Source: Streptomyces regalis
Lineage (GTDB): Bacteria; Actinomycetota; Actinomycetes; Streptomycetales; Streptomycetaceae
Assembly: GCF_001509475.1 (NCBI RefSeq)
Contig: NZ_LLZG01000288.1
Location: forward strand, 9,781-73,780
Direction of reading: 5' to 3'
Length of the DNA stretch: 64,000 nucleotides
The notes beneath the pieces were generated by a model. That model searched no databases and was not told the DNA's origin. It worked only from the letters and a program-made list of their open reading frames with translations. Every line of letters begins with the position of its first letter. Position 1 is the first letter of the stretch. The translations under genes and the position numbers were made by a program. Shown piece by piece: positions 15,960-23,780 of this stretch.

Positions 15960-16849
15960 CGGCCGAGGTCCGTGAGGTCGCCGAGGGGGTCTACGCCTAC
16001 GAGCAGGCCCCCGGCGGCTGGTGTGTCAGCAACGCGGGCATCGTCGTGGGCGGCGACGGCGCCCTCGTCGTCGACACGCTCTCGACGATCCCGAGGGCGC
16101 GGCGGCTGGCCGAGACGGTCGACAAGCTCGCCGCGGGCCCGGGCCGCACCGTGGTCAACACCCACTTCCACGGCGACCACGCGTTCGGCAACCAGGTCTT
16201 CCCGCCGGGGACGCAGATCATCGCGCACGAGGACATGCGGACCGCCATGGTGACGACGGGCCTGGCCCTCACCGGGCTCTGGCCACGGGTCGACTGGGGC
16301 GACATCGAGGTGACGCCGCCGACCGTGACCTTCCGCGACCGCCTCACCGTGTATGTCGGCGAGCGACGGGCCGAACTGATCCGCGTCGGCCCCGCGCACA
16401 CCGACCACGACGTGGTGGTCTGGCTGCCCGAGGAACGGGTGCTGTTCGCAGGCGACATCGTCATGTCGGGCGTCACCCCGTTCGTGCTCTTCGGTTCGGT
16501 GGCCGGCACGCTGGCCGCCCTCGACCGGCTGGCGGAGCTGGCGCCCGAGGCGGTCGTCGGCGGGCACGGCCCGGTGGCGGGACCGGAGGTGCTCGACGCC
16601 AACCGGGACTATCTGCGCTGGGTCCAGCGCCTCGCCGCCGAGGCCGCCGACAGCGGGCTGACACCGCTGCAGGCCGCCCGCGAGGCGGACCTCGGCGCCT
16701 TCGCCGACCTGCTGGACGCGGAGCGCCTCGTCGCGAACCTGCACCGGGCTCACGAGGAACTGCTGGGCGGACCCGCGCGCGACGCCATGGAGATCTTCGC
16801 GGAGCTGGTCGCCTACAACGGTGGGCGGCTGCCCACCTGCCTCGCTTAA
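15956..16849 (+). CDS. actIV: Second-ring cyclase, metallo-beta-lactamase fold, ActIV-like
   Basis: A 297-residue protein, the ActIV length. ActIV-type cyclases close the second ring of the bicyclic intermediate using a metallo-beta-lactamase fold. The metal motif HFHGDH is at 70-75, with further ligands in GPAHTDHD and the aspartate of FAGDIV. The start is GTG at 15956, overlapping the aromatase stop (GTGA). Product release from the ACP may occur here. It is followed 10 nt later by the flavin reductase gene with its own AAGGAG site. Confidence 0.93.
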   Translation: MTAEVREVAEGVYAYEQAPGGWCVSNAGIVVGGDGALVVDTLSTIPRARRLAETVDKLAAGPGRTVVNTHFHGDHAFGNQVFPPGTQIIAHEDMRTAMVTTGLALTGLWPRVDWGDIEVTPPTVTFRDRLTVYVGERRAELIRVGPAHTDHDVVVWLPEERVLFAGDIVMSGVTPFVLFGSVAGTLAALDRLAELAPEAVVGGHGPVAGPEVLDANRDYLRWVQRLAAEAADSGLTPLQAAREADLGAFADLLDAERLVANLHRAHEELLGGPARDAMEIFAELVAYNGGRLPTCLA

Positions 16850-16859
16850 GGAGTCAAAG

Positions 16860-17393
16860 ATGGCCGCCGACCAGGGAATGCTCCGGGACGCCATGGCCCG
16901 GGTGCCCGCCGGGGTGGCGCTCGTCACCGCCCATGACCGCGGGGGAGTCCCGCACGGCTTCACCGCCAGCTCGTTCGTGTCCGTCTCGATGGAGCCGCCG
17001 CTCGCGCTGGTCTGCCTGGCCCGTACGGCCAACTCCTTCCCGGTGTTCGACAGTTGCCGCGAGTTCGCGGTGAGCGTGCTGCGTGACGACCACACCGAGC
17101 TGGCGATGCGCTTCGCGCGCAAGTCCGCGGACAAGTTCGCGGGCGGAGAGTTCATCCGCACCGCCCGGGGGGCGACTGTGCTCGACGGGGCGCTCGCGGT
17201 CGTCGAGTGCACGGTCCACGAGCGCTACCCCGCGGGCGACCACATCATCCTGCTCGGCGAGGTCCAGTCCGTGCACGTCGAGGAGAAGGGGGCGCCGGCG
17301 GTCTACGTGGACCGCAGGTTCGCCGCCCTGTGCTCCGGGACGGGCGCCTGCCTGGCCGCCGCCGAGCGGGGCGCGCATGCGCACGCCGGATGA
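16860..17393 (+). CDS. actVB: FMN:NADH reductase, ActVB-like
   Basis: A 177-residue flavin reductase of the HpaC/ActVB class, the same length as ActVB. It supplies free reduced FMN to the ActVA-ORF5 monooxygenase. Typical segments are PAGVALVTA near the N-terminus, GFTASSFVSVSMEPPLALVC (about residues 33-52, flavin binding) and the C-terminal DHIILLGEV. The ATG at 16860 has AAGGAG (16848-16853) upstream, overlapping the cyclase stop. In S. coelicolor this is the last act gene, whereas here two carboxylase genes follow in the same direction after 19 nt. Confidence 0.93.
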   Translation: MAADQGMLRDAMARVPAGVALVTAHDRGGVPHGFTASSFVSVSMEPPLALVCLARTANSFPVFDSCREFAVSVLRDDHTELAMRFARKSADKFAGGEFIRTARGATVLDGALAVVECTVHERYPAGDHIILLGEVQSVHVEEKGAPAVYVDRRFAALCSGTGACLAAAERGAHAHAG

Positions 17394-17412
17394 GGATTGT
17401 CGAGGAGGAACC

Positions 17413-18990
17413 ATGTCCGTGACCGACGAGGTGACCGGTGAGGTGACCGGTGGGCACCTGGCCGGACTTGCTCGGATCCGGGCGCAGGCCGAGGCCGGCC
17501 CGGGGGAGCAGGCGACCCGGGCGCAGCACGCCAGAGGGAAGCTGACGGCCCGCGAGCGGATCGCGCTGCTGCTGGACCCCGGCTCCTTCCAGGAGGTCGA
17601 GCAGCTGCGCCGACACCGGGCGAGCGGCTTCGGTCTCGAGCGCAAGCGGCCGTACACGGACGGTGTGATCACCGGCTGGGGCACGGTCGACGGCCGGACG
17701 GTCTTCGTCTACGCGCATGACTTCAGGATCTTCGGCGGCTCGCTAGGTGAGGCGCACGCCGCGAAGATCCACAAGATCATGGACATGGCGCTCTCGGCGG
17801 GCGCTCCGCTCGTGAGCGTCAACGACGGGGCGGGGGCACGGATCCAGGAGGGCGTCTCCGCGCTGGCCGGCTACGGCGGGATCTTCCGGCGCAACACCCG
17901 TGCCTCGGGGGTGATCCCGCAGATCTCGGTGATGCTCGGCCCGTGCGCGGGCGGCGCGGCGTACTCGCCGGCGCTGACGGACTTCGTGTTCATGGTGCGC
18001 GAGACCGCGCAGATGTTCATCACCGGCCCGGACGTGGTCAGCGCCGTCACCGGCGCGCAGCTCACCCAGAACGCGCTGGGCGGCGCCGATGTGCACGCCA
18101 CGACATCCGGAGTGGCGCACTTCGTGTACGAGGACGAGGAGACCTGTCTGGCGGAAGTGCGCTACCTGCTCTCCCTGCTGCCCTCCAACAACCGGCAGAA
18201 CCCGCCCGTCCACCCCTGCGACGACCCGGCGGACCGGCTCACCTCCACGCTCTACGACCTGGTGCCGCAGGACGGCAACCAGCCGTACGACATGCACAAG
18301 GTGATCGAGGAACTCGTCGACGACGGCGACTGGCTGGAGGTCCACGAGCGCTGGGCCCGGAACATCGTCTGCGGCCTCGCCCGGCTGGGCGGCCGGGTGG
18401 TGGGCATCGTCGCCAACCAGCCGCAGACACTGGCCGGGGTACTGGACATCGCGGCCTCGGAGAAGGCCGGTCGCTTCGTGACGATGTGCGACGCCTTCAA
18501 CATCCCGATCGTGACCCTGCTCGACGTGCCGGGCTTCCTGCCCGGGGTGGACCAGGAGCACGGCGGCATCATCCGCCACGGTGCGAAGCTGCTGTACGCG
18601 TACTGCAACGCCACCGTCCCCCGGGTCTCGATCGTCCTGCGCAAGGCCTACGGCGGCGCGTACATCGTGCTGGACTCCCAGTCCATCGGCGCCGATCTGA
18701 CCTTCGCCTGGCCGGCCAACGAGATCGCGGTGATGGGCGCGGAAGGCGCGGCCAATGTCATCTTCCGGCGCGATATCGCCGCGGCCGACGACCCCGAGGC
18801 CAAGCGCGCCGAGATGGTCGAGCAGTACAAGTCCGAACTGATGCACCCGTACTACGCGGCCGAGCGCGGCCTGGTCGACGATGTCATCGACCCGGCGGAA
18901 ACCCGCGAGACCCTCATCCGCTCGCTCGCGATGCTGCATACGAAGCACGCCGACCTGCCGTCGCGCAAGCACGGCAACCCACCGCAGTGA
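17413..18990 (+). CDS. accB: Acyl-CoA carboxylase carboxyltransferase (beta) subunit
   Basis: A 525-residue biotin-dependent carboxyltransferase of the AccB/PccB class (two crotonase-fold halves), which transfers the carboxyl group from biotin to acetyl-CoA or propionyl-CoA. The N half contains the oxyanion-type segment GPCAGGAAYSPALTDF and the C half contains RKAYGGAYIVLDS. The substrate residue is aspartate in the segment LLDVPGFLPGVDQEHGGI. The start has GAGGAGG (17402-17408) upstream. Lying at the end of the PKS operon with accE, it probably raises malonyl-CoA supply; similar genes occur in some other aromatic polyketide clusters. A biotinylated alpha subunit is not in the window and would come from elsewhere. 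Confidence 0.9.
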   Translation: MSVTDEVTGEVTGGHLAGLARIRAQAEAGPGEQATRAQHARGKLTARERIALLLDPGSFQEVEQLRRHRASGFGLERKRPYTDGVITGWGTVDGRTVFVYAHDFRIFGGSLGEAHAAKIHKIMDMALSAGAPLVSVNDGAGARIQEGVSALAGYGGIFRRNTRASGVIPQISVMLGPCAGGAAYSPALTDFVFMVRETAQMFITGPDVVSAVTGAQLTQNALGGADVHATTSGVAHFVYEDEETCLAEVRYLLSLLPSNNRQNPPVHPCDDPADRLTSTLYDLVPQDGNQPYDMHKVIEELVDDGDWLEVHERWARNIVCGLARLGGRVVGIVANQPQTLAGVLDIAASEKAGRFVTMCDAFNIPIVTLLDVPGFLPGVDQEHGGIIRHGAKLLYAYCNATVPRVSIVLRKAYGGAYIVLDSQSIGADLTFAWPANEIAVMGAEGAANVIFRRDIAAADDPEAKRAEMVEQYKSELMHPYYAAERGLVDDVIDPAETRETLIRSLAMLHTKHADLPSRKHGNPPQ

Positions 18991-19205
18991 ACGCGCCGCC
19001 CGGCACGGAAGCCGCCCAACTCCGCGTCGAGAAGGGCCAAGCGAGCGCCGAGGAGATCGCGGCCCTCACCGCGGTCCTCCTCGCCCGGGCGGCCACCTCG
19101 CCGGACACCGCCGCGGAGCACTGCCCCGACAGCACAGCGGGCTGGCGCCGCCTGGAACGCACCCTGGGATTTCGCGCACCGCACAGCTGGCAGGAGTCCG
19201 GTTGA
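18987..19205 (+). CDS. accE: Acyl-CoA carboxylase epsilon subunit
   Basis: A 72-residue protein, typical for the small epsilon subunit that stabilises actinobacterial carboxylase complexes. The signature LRVEKGQASAEEIAALTAVL and the C-terminal aromatic motif (PHSWQESG) fit the family. The GTG start at 18987 overlaps the accB stop (GTGA), so the two are coupled. Only 27 nt separate its stop from the end of the convergent next gene, with no clear hairpin terminator. Confidence 0.85.
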   Translation: MNAPPGTEAAQLRVEKGQASAEEIAALTAVLLARAATSPDTAAEHCPDSTAGWRRLERTLGFRAPHSWQESG

Positions 19206-19232
19206 CGGCGATCCCAGCGCCCCGAGGCGGCC

Positions 19233-20192
19233 CTAGTACTTGTAGTCGCAGGGCCGGGACGTCGGGGGCTTCGGGGCGCATTCCGCGATCTCGGATTCGG
19301 AGACATCGAAGACCTGCTTCTGCTTCTCCGCGATGCCGCGCACGGCGAAGCCCTTGCCGTTGTTCGTGATGTCCTGGGTGTGTGTTCCGTCGGAGTCGAC
19401 GTAGGTGACCTCGAAGGCCTTCCAGGTGCAGTCCTGCGTGCCGGACGTGACCTGGATCCGCAGTCCTCTGGGTGTGGCGCCGTTGCCGAGGTCGATCGTG
19501 CTGTGCTTGAAGTACGGTTCCCCGTAGTGCTCCGCGTCGGCGATGAGCAGCGTGTCGGGGCGTGCGGTGTCGAAGAGCACTCCGGCGTAGTTGTGGATGA
19601 GCCCGTCCGGGTGGATGATCACGGTGGTGGCCTTGGCGGGGACACACTCAAGTCCCTTCATCCGCATGCCGTTGATGACGAGGGTGGCTCTCCTGTCGCT
19701 GAAAACGTCCACCATCCATGCCTGGGCGTACCCCCGGGTCTCGACTCCCATGCTCTCGTTCCAGACGTCGGTGAAGAAGACGCCTCGTCCGTGGTGGGCA
19801 GCCCGGTAGGGGGCAATATCCTTCCGCGGTCCGATGAGCAGCCTTTTCTCCTCGGCGGAGAAAGGCTTGTCGAAGAGCGTCGCCTCGAGGCTGTCCGTGT
19901 CCGCCCGGACGCTCGCCGAGAACGCGGGGCCCTGCCGGTCGACCTTGTCCTCGGCGTCGCTCGCGACCTGCGCGTTGTACACCGACAACAGCCACTCGGT
20001 GCCCTTCGCCGTCAGGAACAGTACGAGCGAGCTCACGACCACCCAGCACAGCCTGATGAGGATCTTCCGGTTCCGTCTGCGCGGGTCCGCGTCCGCTGCC
20101 TCGGGGACGACGCCGGCGATCACATCGTCCATCAGCGGCGAGGTGCCCGAGGACCTGGGCGACGGGGGAGGCGGCGTCTCGCTGTCTGCCAT
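19233..20192 (-). CDS. Membrane-anchored protein of unknown function
   Basis: A 319-residue protein with a proline/serine-rich cytoplasmic start, one membrane segment at about residues 47-66 (LIRLCWVVVSSLVLFLTAKG) and a large extracytoplasmic domain. The C-terminal region contains two widely spaced cysteines (AECAPK and RPCDYKY) that could form a disulfide. No catalytic motif is recognised. The ATG at 20192 is on the minus strand and the gene converges on accE. It lies outside the act functions; nothing in the sequence ties it to polyketide synthesis. Confidence 0.75.
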   Translation of the reverse strand: MADSETPPPPSPRSSGTSPLMDDVIAGVVPEAADADPRRRNRKILIRLCWVVVSSLVLFLTAKGTEWLLSVYNAQVASDAEDKVDRQGPAFSASVRADTDSLEATLFDKPFSAEEKRLLIGPRKDIAPYRAAHHGRGVFFTDVWNESMGVETRGYAQAWMVDVFSDRRATLVINGMRMKGLECVPAKATTVIIHPDGLIHNYAGVLFDTARPDTLLIADAEHYGEPYFKHSTIDLGNGATPRGLRIQVTSGTQDCTWKAFEVTYVDSDGTHTQDITNNGKGFAVRGIAEKQKQVFDVSESEIAECAPKPPTSRPCDYKY

Positions 20193-20241
20193 GGCGGTGG
20201 CCTCGCTGGCGTAAGTGAGGGGTACAGACGGGAAGTTGATG

Positions 20242-21153
20242 CTACGTCATGGGGTCCGCCGGCCTCGGCGCCTCTCGGCATGCCTCCGCATACGCCCGGA
20301 CCAGTGGCCGCCCCCCGTCCTCCTTGCGCCACGCCAGCGCATACCGGCTCGGCGAGAGCCCCCGCACCCGCCGCGTCACCACCCCACCCAGGCTGATCAG
20401 CGGGGCGTTGCCCGCCGCGACCAGGCAGACACCGAGACCGGCGACCAGCGCCTCGTACGTCTCCTCCGTGCTGGCGATTTCCGCACCGATGCGCGGCGGA
20501 CGGCCCCCGCGCTCGTCCAGGGCGAGCCAGTAGTCGCGCAACGGCCCCGCGGTGGCCGGCAGAGCGAGGAACGGCTCGTCGGCGAGGTCCGCGAAGTCGA
20601 CCTCCGTACGGACCGCCAGCGGGTGGGTGTCGGGAAGGGCGACCAGACGGGGTTCCTCGGCCACCACTGTCCACTCATAGCGCTCTGCGTCGGGCAGCGG
20701 CAGCCAGACGAAGGCGACGTCCGCCTCGCCGTCCGCCAGGCCCGCCGTCGGATCCTCCCAGCTCACCTGCCGCAGCCGGATCACCGCCTCGGGGTGGGCC
20801 GACGTGAACCGGGAGCGGATCGCGGGCAGCAGCCCGCCGCGCCCCGGGCTGGTGCTCATCCCGACGACCAGCGTGCTGCGCGCCGCCGCCCGGGCGGACT
20901 CCACCGCCGCCGATCCTTCCGTCCAGGCGTCCAGCACCTGCCGGGCGTGCGGCAGCAGTGCCGTGCCGGCGCCGGTGAGCGTCACGCCGTGCGGATCGCG
21001 GCGGAACAGCTCTACGCCCAACTGCCGTTCCAGCGCGCGTACTTGTTTGCTGAGCGCAGGCTGGGAGACGTACAACCGCTCCGCCGCGCGGGTGAAGTGC
21101 AGCTCCTCGGCCACCGTCACGAAGTAGCGCAGGTCCCTCACATGAACATCCAT
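20242..21153 (-). CDS. LysR-family transcriptional regulator
   Basis: A 303-residue LTTR. The N-terminal winged helix (about residues 1-60) has the usual pattern LRYFVTVAEELHFTRAAERL and SQPALSKQVRALE; the rest is a periplasmic-binding-like effector domain. I chose the ATG at 21153 because the protein then begins MDVHVRDLRYF, like most relatives. An ATG at 21165 is also possible and would lie inside the putative operator. It is divergent from an SDR gene with a T-N11-A palindrome between them, so it probably controls that gene and itself. Confidence 0.88.
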   Translation of the reverse strand: MDVHVRDLRYFVTVAEELHFTRAAERLYVSQPALSKQVRALERQLGVELFRRDPHGVTLTGAGTALLPHARQVLDAWTEGSAAVESARAAARSTLVVGMSTSPGRGGLLPAIRSRFTSAHPEAVIRLRQVSWEDPTAGLADGEADVAFVWLPLPDAERYEWTVVAEEPRLVALPDTHPLAVRTEVDFADLADEPFLALPATAGPLRDYWLALDERGGRPPRIGAEIASTEETYEALVAGLGVCLVAAGNAPLISLGGVVTRRVRGLSPSRYALAWRKEDGGRPLVRAYAEACREAPRPADPMT

Positions 21154-21157
21154 CGTC

Positions 21158-21172
21158 ATAACCATCGGTTAT
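21158..21172. promoter_or_regulatory. LTTR-type palindrome (T-N11-A)
   Basis: The perfect inverted repeat ATAACC-ATC-GGTTAT lies in the divergent gap between the LysR gene and the SDR gene. It contains the T-N11-A signature of LysR binding sites and sits next to the LysR start codon. Confidence 0.7.
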
Positions 21173-21220
21173 CAGCGTGGGTCTTGGACGCGCAACCGGC
21201 CCCGGCGGCAGGCTTGTGCC

Positions 21221-22051
21221 ATGAACAAGGTGTGGATGATCACAGGGGCAAGCAGCGGTTTCGGGCGGGCGATCGCGGAGGCGGCGCTTGCCGAGGGCGA
21301 CGTGGTGGTCGGCGCGGCACGGCGGCCCGAGGGGCTGGACGACCTCGTGGCCGCGCACCCCGACCAGGTGGAGGCGCTGCGCCTGGACGTCACGGAGACG
21401 GGGGCGGCGGAAGCCGCCGTGCGGGACGTCGTCGCGCGGCACGGGCGGATCGACGTCCTGGTCAACAACGCGGGCCGCACCCACGTGGGCGCCTTCGAGG
21501 AGACGACCGAGCAGGAGTTGCGCGAGCTGTTCGACCTGCATGTCTTCGGGCCGGCCGCCCTCACCCGTGCCGTCCTGCCGCACATGCGCGAGCGGCGCTC
21601 CGGCGCGATCGTGCAGATGAGCAGCATGGGCGGGCAGATGTCCTTCGCGGGCTTCTCGGCGTACAGCGGGACCAAGTTCGCGCTGGAGGGCCTGTCCGAG
21701 GGGCTCGCGGACGAGGTCGCCGAGTTCGGCATCAAGGTGCTGATCGTCGAGCCGGGTTCCTTCCGTACGGCGCTGTTCAAGACCGGGCGGGCCGGGGCCA
21801 GCCAGGACAGCGGCCTGTACCCCAAGGTGAGCCAGACCCGTGGCTTCGTCTCCGACGGTGACGGCAGCCAGCCCGGCGACCCGGCGAAGGCGGCGGCCCT
21901 GGTCCTGGCCGCCCTGGAGGCCGACCGCACCCCGCTGCGTCTACCGCTCGGCGACGACGGCGTCACCGCGGTCCTCGGCCACCTCGACCAGGTCCGCGAG
22001 GACATCGCCGCGTGGGAGAAGTCGACCCGGGCGACGAGCTTCGACGACTGA
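21221..22051 (+). CDS. Short-chain dehydrogenase/reductase
   Basis: A 276-residue classical SDR. It has TGASSGFG at residues 8-15 (cofactor loop), NNAG at about 87, the catalytic serine in VQMSSMGG and YSGTK (YxxxK) at about 151-155. The substrate is unknown. The C-terminal half (VLIVEPGSFRTALF) is typical of SDRs annotated as oxidoreductases next to LysR regulators. The ATG at 21221 lies 49 nt from the LTTR palindrome, so control by the divergent LysR protein is likely. No link to the act cluster is evident. Confidence 0.88.
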   Translation: MNKVWMITGASSGFGRAIAEAALAEGDVVVGAARRPEGLDDLVAAHPDQVEALRLDVTETGAAEAAVRDVVARHGRIDVLVNNAGRTHVGAFEETTEQELRELFDLHVFGPAALTRAVLPHMRERRSGAIVQMSSMGGQMSFAGFSAYSGTKFALEGLSEGLADEVAEFGIKVLIVEPGSFRTALFKTGRAGASQDSGLYPKVSQTRGFVSDGDGSQPGDPAKAAALVLAALEADRTPLRLPLGDDGVTAVLGHLDQVREDIAAWEKSTRATSFDD

Positions 22052-22113
22052 CGCCGCCGTGCCCGTCGGGCAGACGCTGGAAGCGCACGCGGAAACCGGG
22101 GTCCTCGGTGGCT

Positions 22114-22296
22114 TCAGTCAGCGAGCTGAGTGAAGGCCTTCCAGGCGGTGGGGCTGATGTGGAGGGTGGGGCCGTCTTGTGGGTTGTTCTTGGAGTCGCG
22201 GATGTGGATGGTGTGGGGGGAGAGGGCGACTTCGAGGCAGGCGCCGCCCTCGTCACTGCTGTAGCTCGACTTGAACCACTCAAGTGCGGTGCTCAT
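22114..22296 (-). CDS. DUF397 protein
   Basis: A 60-residue protein of the DUF397 family common in Streptomyces. It contains the family pattern WFKSSYSSDEGGACLEVA followed by IHIRDSK and a C-terminal WKAFTQL. These proteins accompany XRE/DUF5753 regulators of the WhiJ kind and are thought to modulate them. Its ATG overlaps the XRE stop (ATGA at 22293-22296), so the two are co-translated. Confidence 0.92.
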   Translation of the reverse strand: MSTALEWFKSSYSSDEGGACLEVALSPHTIHIRDSKNNPQDGPTLHISPTAWKAFTQLAD

Positions 22297-23120
22297 TTGT
22301 CTCCTAGCAGGCGATCAAGCAAACCCTTGGACTCTTGAGGTGTCAGGGCCTGCGACCGCAGCATCGCATACTTGCGCGCCAGGATGGACACCTCATTCGG
22401 GTCGGAAACCCACTGGCTGCCGCGTTGGCTCTCGGTGTAGGCCAGGTGCTGGTGGTCGGGTGTCTCCAGCAGGATGAAGGGGCCGGCGAGTCCGGCGTGC
22501 GCCGAGGTCTTCATCGGGAGGAACTGCAGGGCCAGGCCTGGTAGTTCGGCGCATTCGCGGAGGTGGCGGAGCTGGTCACGGCGGACCTTCGGGCCTCCGA
22601 TGCAGAGATGAAGCACCGGCTCCCACACGATGAAGCTCATCGTCGGTGCGCCCTTGCGCTGCAGGATCTCCTGGCGCTGGATGCGCGCCTCCGTCATGAC
22701 CGTGATCTCGTCCTCGTCGTACGCCGGTACGCGCTCGGACAGGATCGTGCAGGCGTACTCCCGAGTCTGGAGCAGACCGGGCAGGACGACGCACTCGTAC
22801 CAGGAGATGGCGATGGCCTCACGCTCCTGCGCCATGTACTGCTCCGCGAACAGCGGGAACTGGTCGATCTCCGGCAGGTTCTCGACCCCGGCCGCCAACG
22901 TCCCCTTGGTGCCCAGAAGCTGGTCCAAAAGCTCGGCCATGTCCGGCATCAACGTGCGCCTGCCCTGCTCGATCGACGCGATGGTCTCCTCGTCCACCAG
23001 GCACTGGGCGGCGAGTTCGCGCTGTGTGAGCCCCGCCGCCTTCCGTGCCGCCTGCACCTGCGCACCCAGCATCCGCATCGACGAGACATTCCTCTTCCGC
23101 GGCAGCTTCTTGGAGTTCAT
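22293..23120 (-). CDS. XRE-family regulator with DUF5753 domain (WhiJ-like)
   Basis: A 275-residue regulator. The helix-turn-helix is at about residues 20-75 (LGAQVQAARKAAGLTQRELA, then EETIASIEQGRR). The C-terminal two-thirds is a DUF5753 domain (SWYECVVLPGLLQTREYA, and QFLPMKTSAHAGLAGPFILL). It sits in the standard Streptomyces trio with a DUF397 gene downstream and an ATP-binding anti-sigma-like gene divergently upstream. WhiJ-type members influence development and antibiotic production. A palindrome at 23164-23188 in the divergent gap is a candidate operator. Confidence 0.92.
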   Translation of the reverse strand: MNSKKLPRKRNVSSMRMLGAQVQAARKAAGLTQRELAAQCLVDEETIASIEQGRRTLMPDMAELLDQLLGTKGTLAAGVENLPEIDQFPLFAEQYMAQEREAIAISWYECVVLPGLLQTREYACTILSERVPAYDEDEITVMTEARIQRQEILQRKGAPTMSFIVWEPVLHLCIGGPKVRRDQLRHLRECAELPGLALQFLPMKTSAHAGLAGPFILLETPDHQHLAYTESQRGSQWVSDPNEVSILARKYAMLRSQALTPQESKGLLDRLLGDK

Positions 23121-23163
23121 GCCTGCCTAACTCCCCACACCCACCCGAACCGACCCGGTGCGG

Positions 23164-23188
23164 ACCCGTACAAATCACGAGTACGGGT
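23164..23188. promoter_or_regulatory. Candidate operator palindrome between XRE and ATPase genes
   Basis: Perfect 8-bp arms acccgtac (23164-23171) and gtacgggt (23181-23188) are separated by 9 bp, in the 112-nt gap between two divergent genes. Position and symmetry suggest a binding site for the XRE protein; this is inference. Confidence 0.55.
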
Positions 23189-23232
23189 TCACGCACTGAT
23201 CAACCGTAGTCACGCTGCGCGACATTCGTCTC

Positions 23233-23631
23233 GTGAACGAGGCAAACGAACTCCCCTACCAACGCGACCAGTTCTACGTACGCGACCGCCGATCCATCCC
23301 CAGGGCACGACGCTCGGCGAGCTGGGCCCTCACCCACTGGGGCCTCGCCGACTGGGACCGAGCCGACGACGCCCTGCTCTGCGTCAGTGAACTGGCAACC
23401 AACGCCCTCCTCCACGGCGTCCCACCCGGCCGCGGCTTCCTCCTTCGCGTTCGCTACGACCGTGACGTCCTCCGCGTCGAAGTGCACGACAGCGGAACCG
23501 GCGTACCCCGGATCCCGGATGACCCCGACGAGGGCGGCCGCGGCCTGTTCCTGGTTGCCGCGCTGGCCGACAAGTGGGGCGTGGGGGAGCGGAACCCCGG
23601 CAAGGTCGTGTGGGCGGAGTTCGCGGTGTAG
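23233..23631 (+). CDS. HATPase_c anti-sigma-type ATP-binding protein
   Basis: A 132-residue GHKL ATPase domain like RsbW/SpoIIAB-type serine kinases. The N-box is ELATNALLHG (about 54-63), the G1 box is VEVHDSGTGVP and the G2-like region is GGRGLFLVAALADKWG. No other domain is present. The start is GTG at 23233. It belongs to the XRE-DUF397 trio. In such trios the partner and target are generally unknown. Confidence 0.9.
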   Translation: MNEANELPYQRDQFYVRDRRSIPRARRSASWALTHWGLADWDRADDALLCVSELATNALLHGVPPGRGFLLRVRYDRDVLRVEVHDSGTGVPRIPDDPDEGGRGLFLVAALADKWGVGERNPGKVVWAEFAV

Positions 23632-23780
23632 GCACCCTTGTGCAATTCCTGTGGAGGCCTCAATCTTTCGGCTGGCGCACAGGCGCGGCCCAGGAGATTG
23701 ACATGCTCCTGTCGCTCCATCGTTCCATCGCTCCCGTGCACCCCCCACCAGCGCACCACCGATTGAGGAGGACCCCTCAG

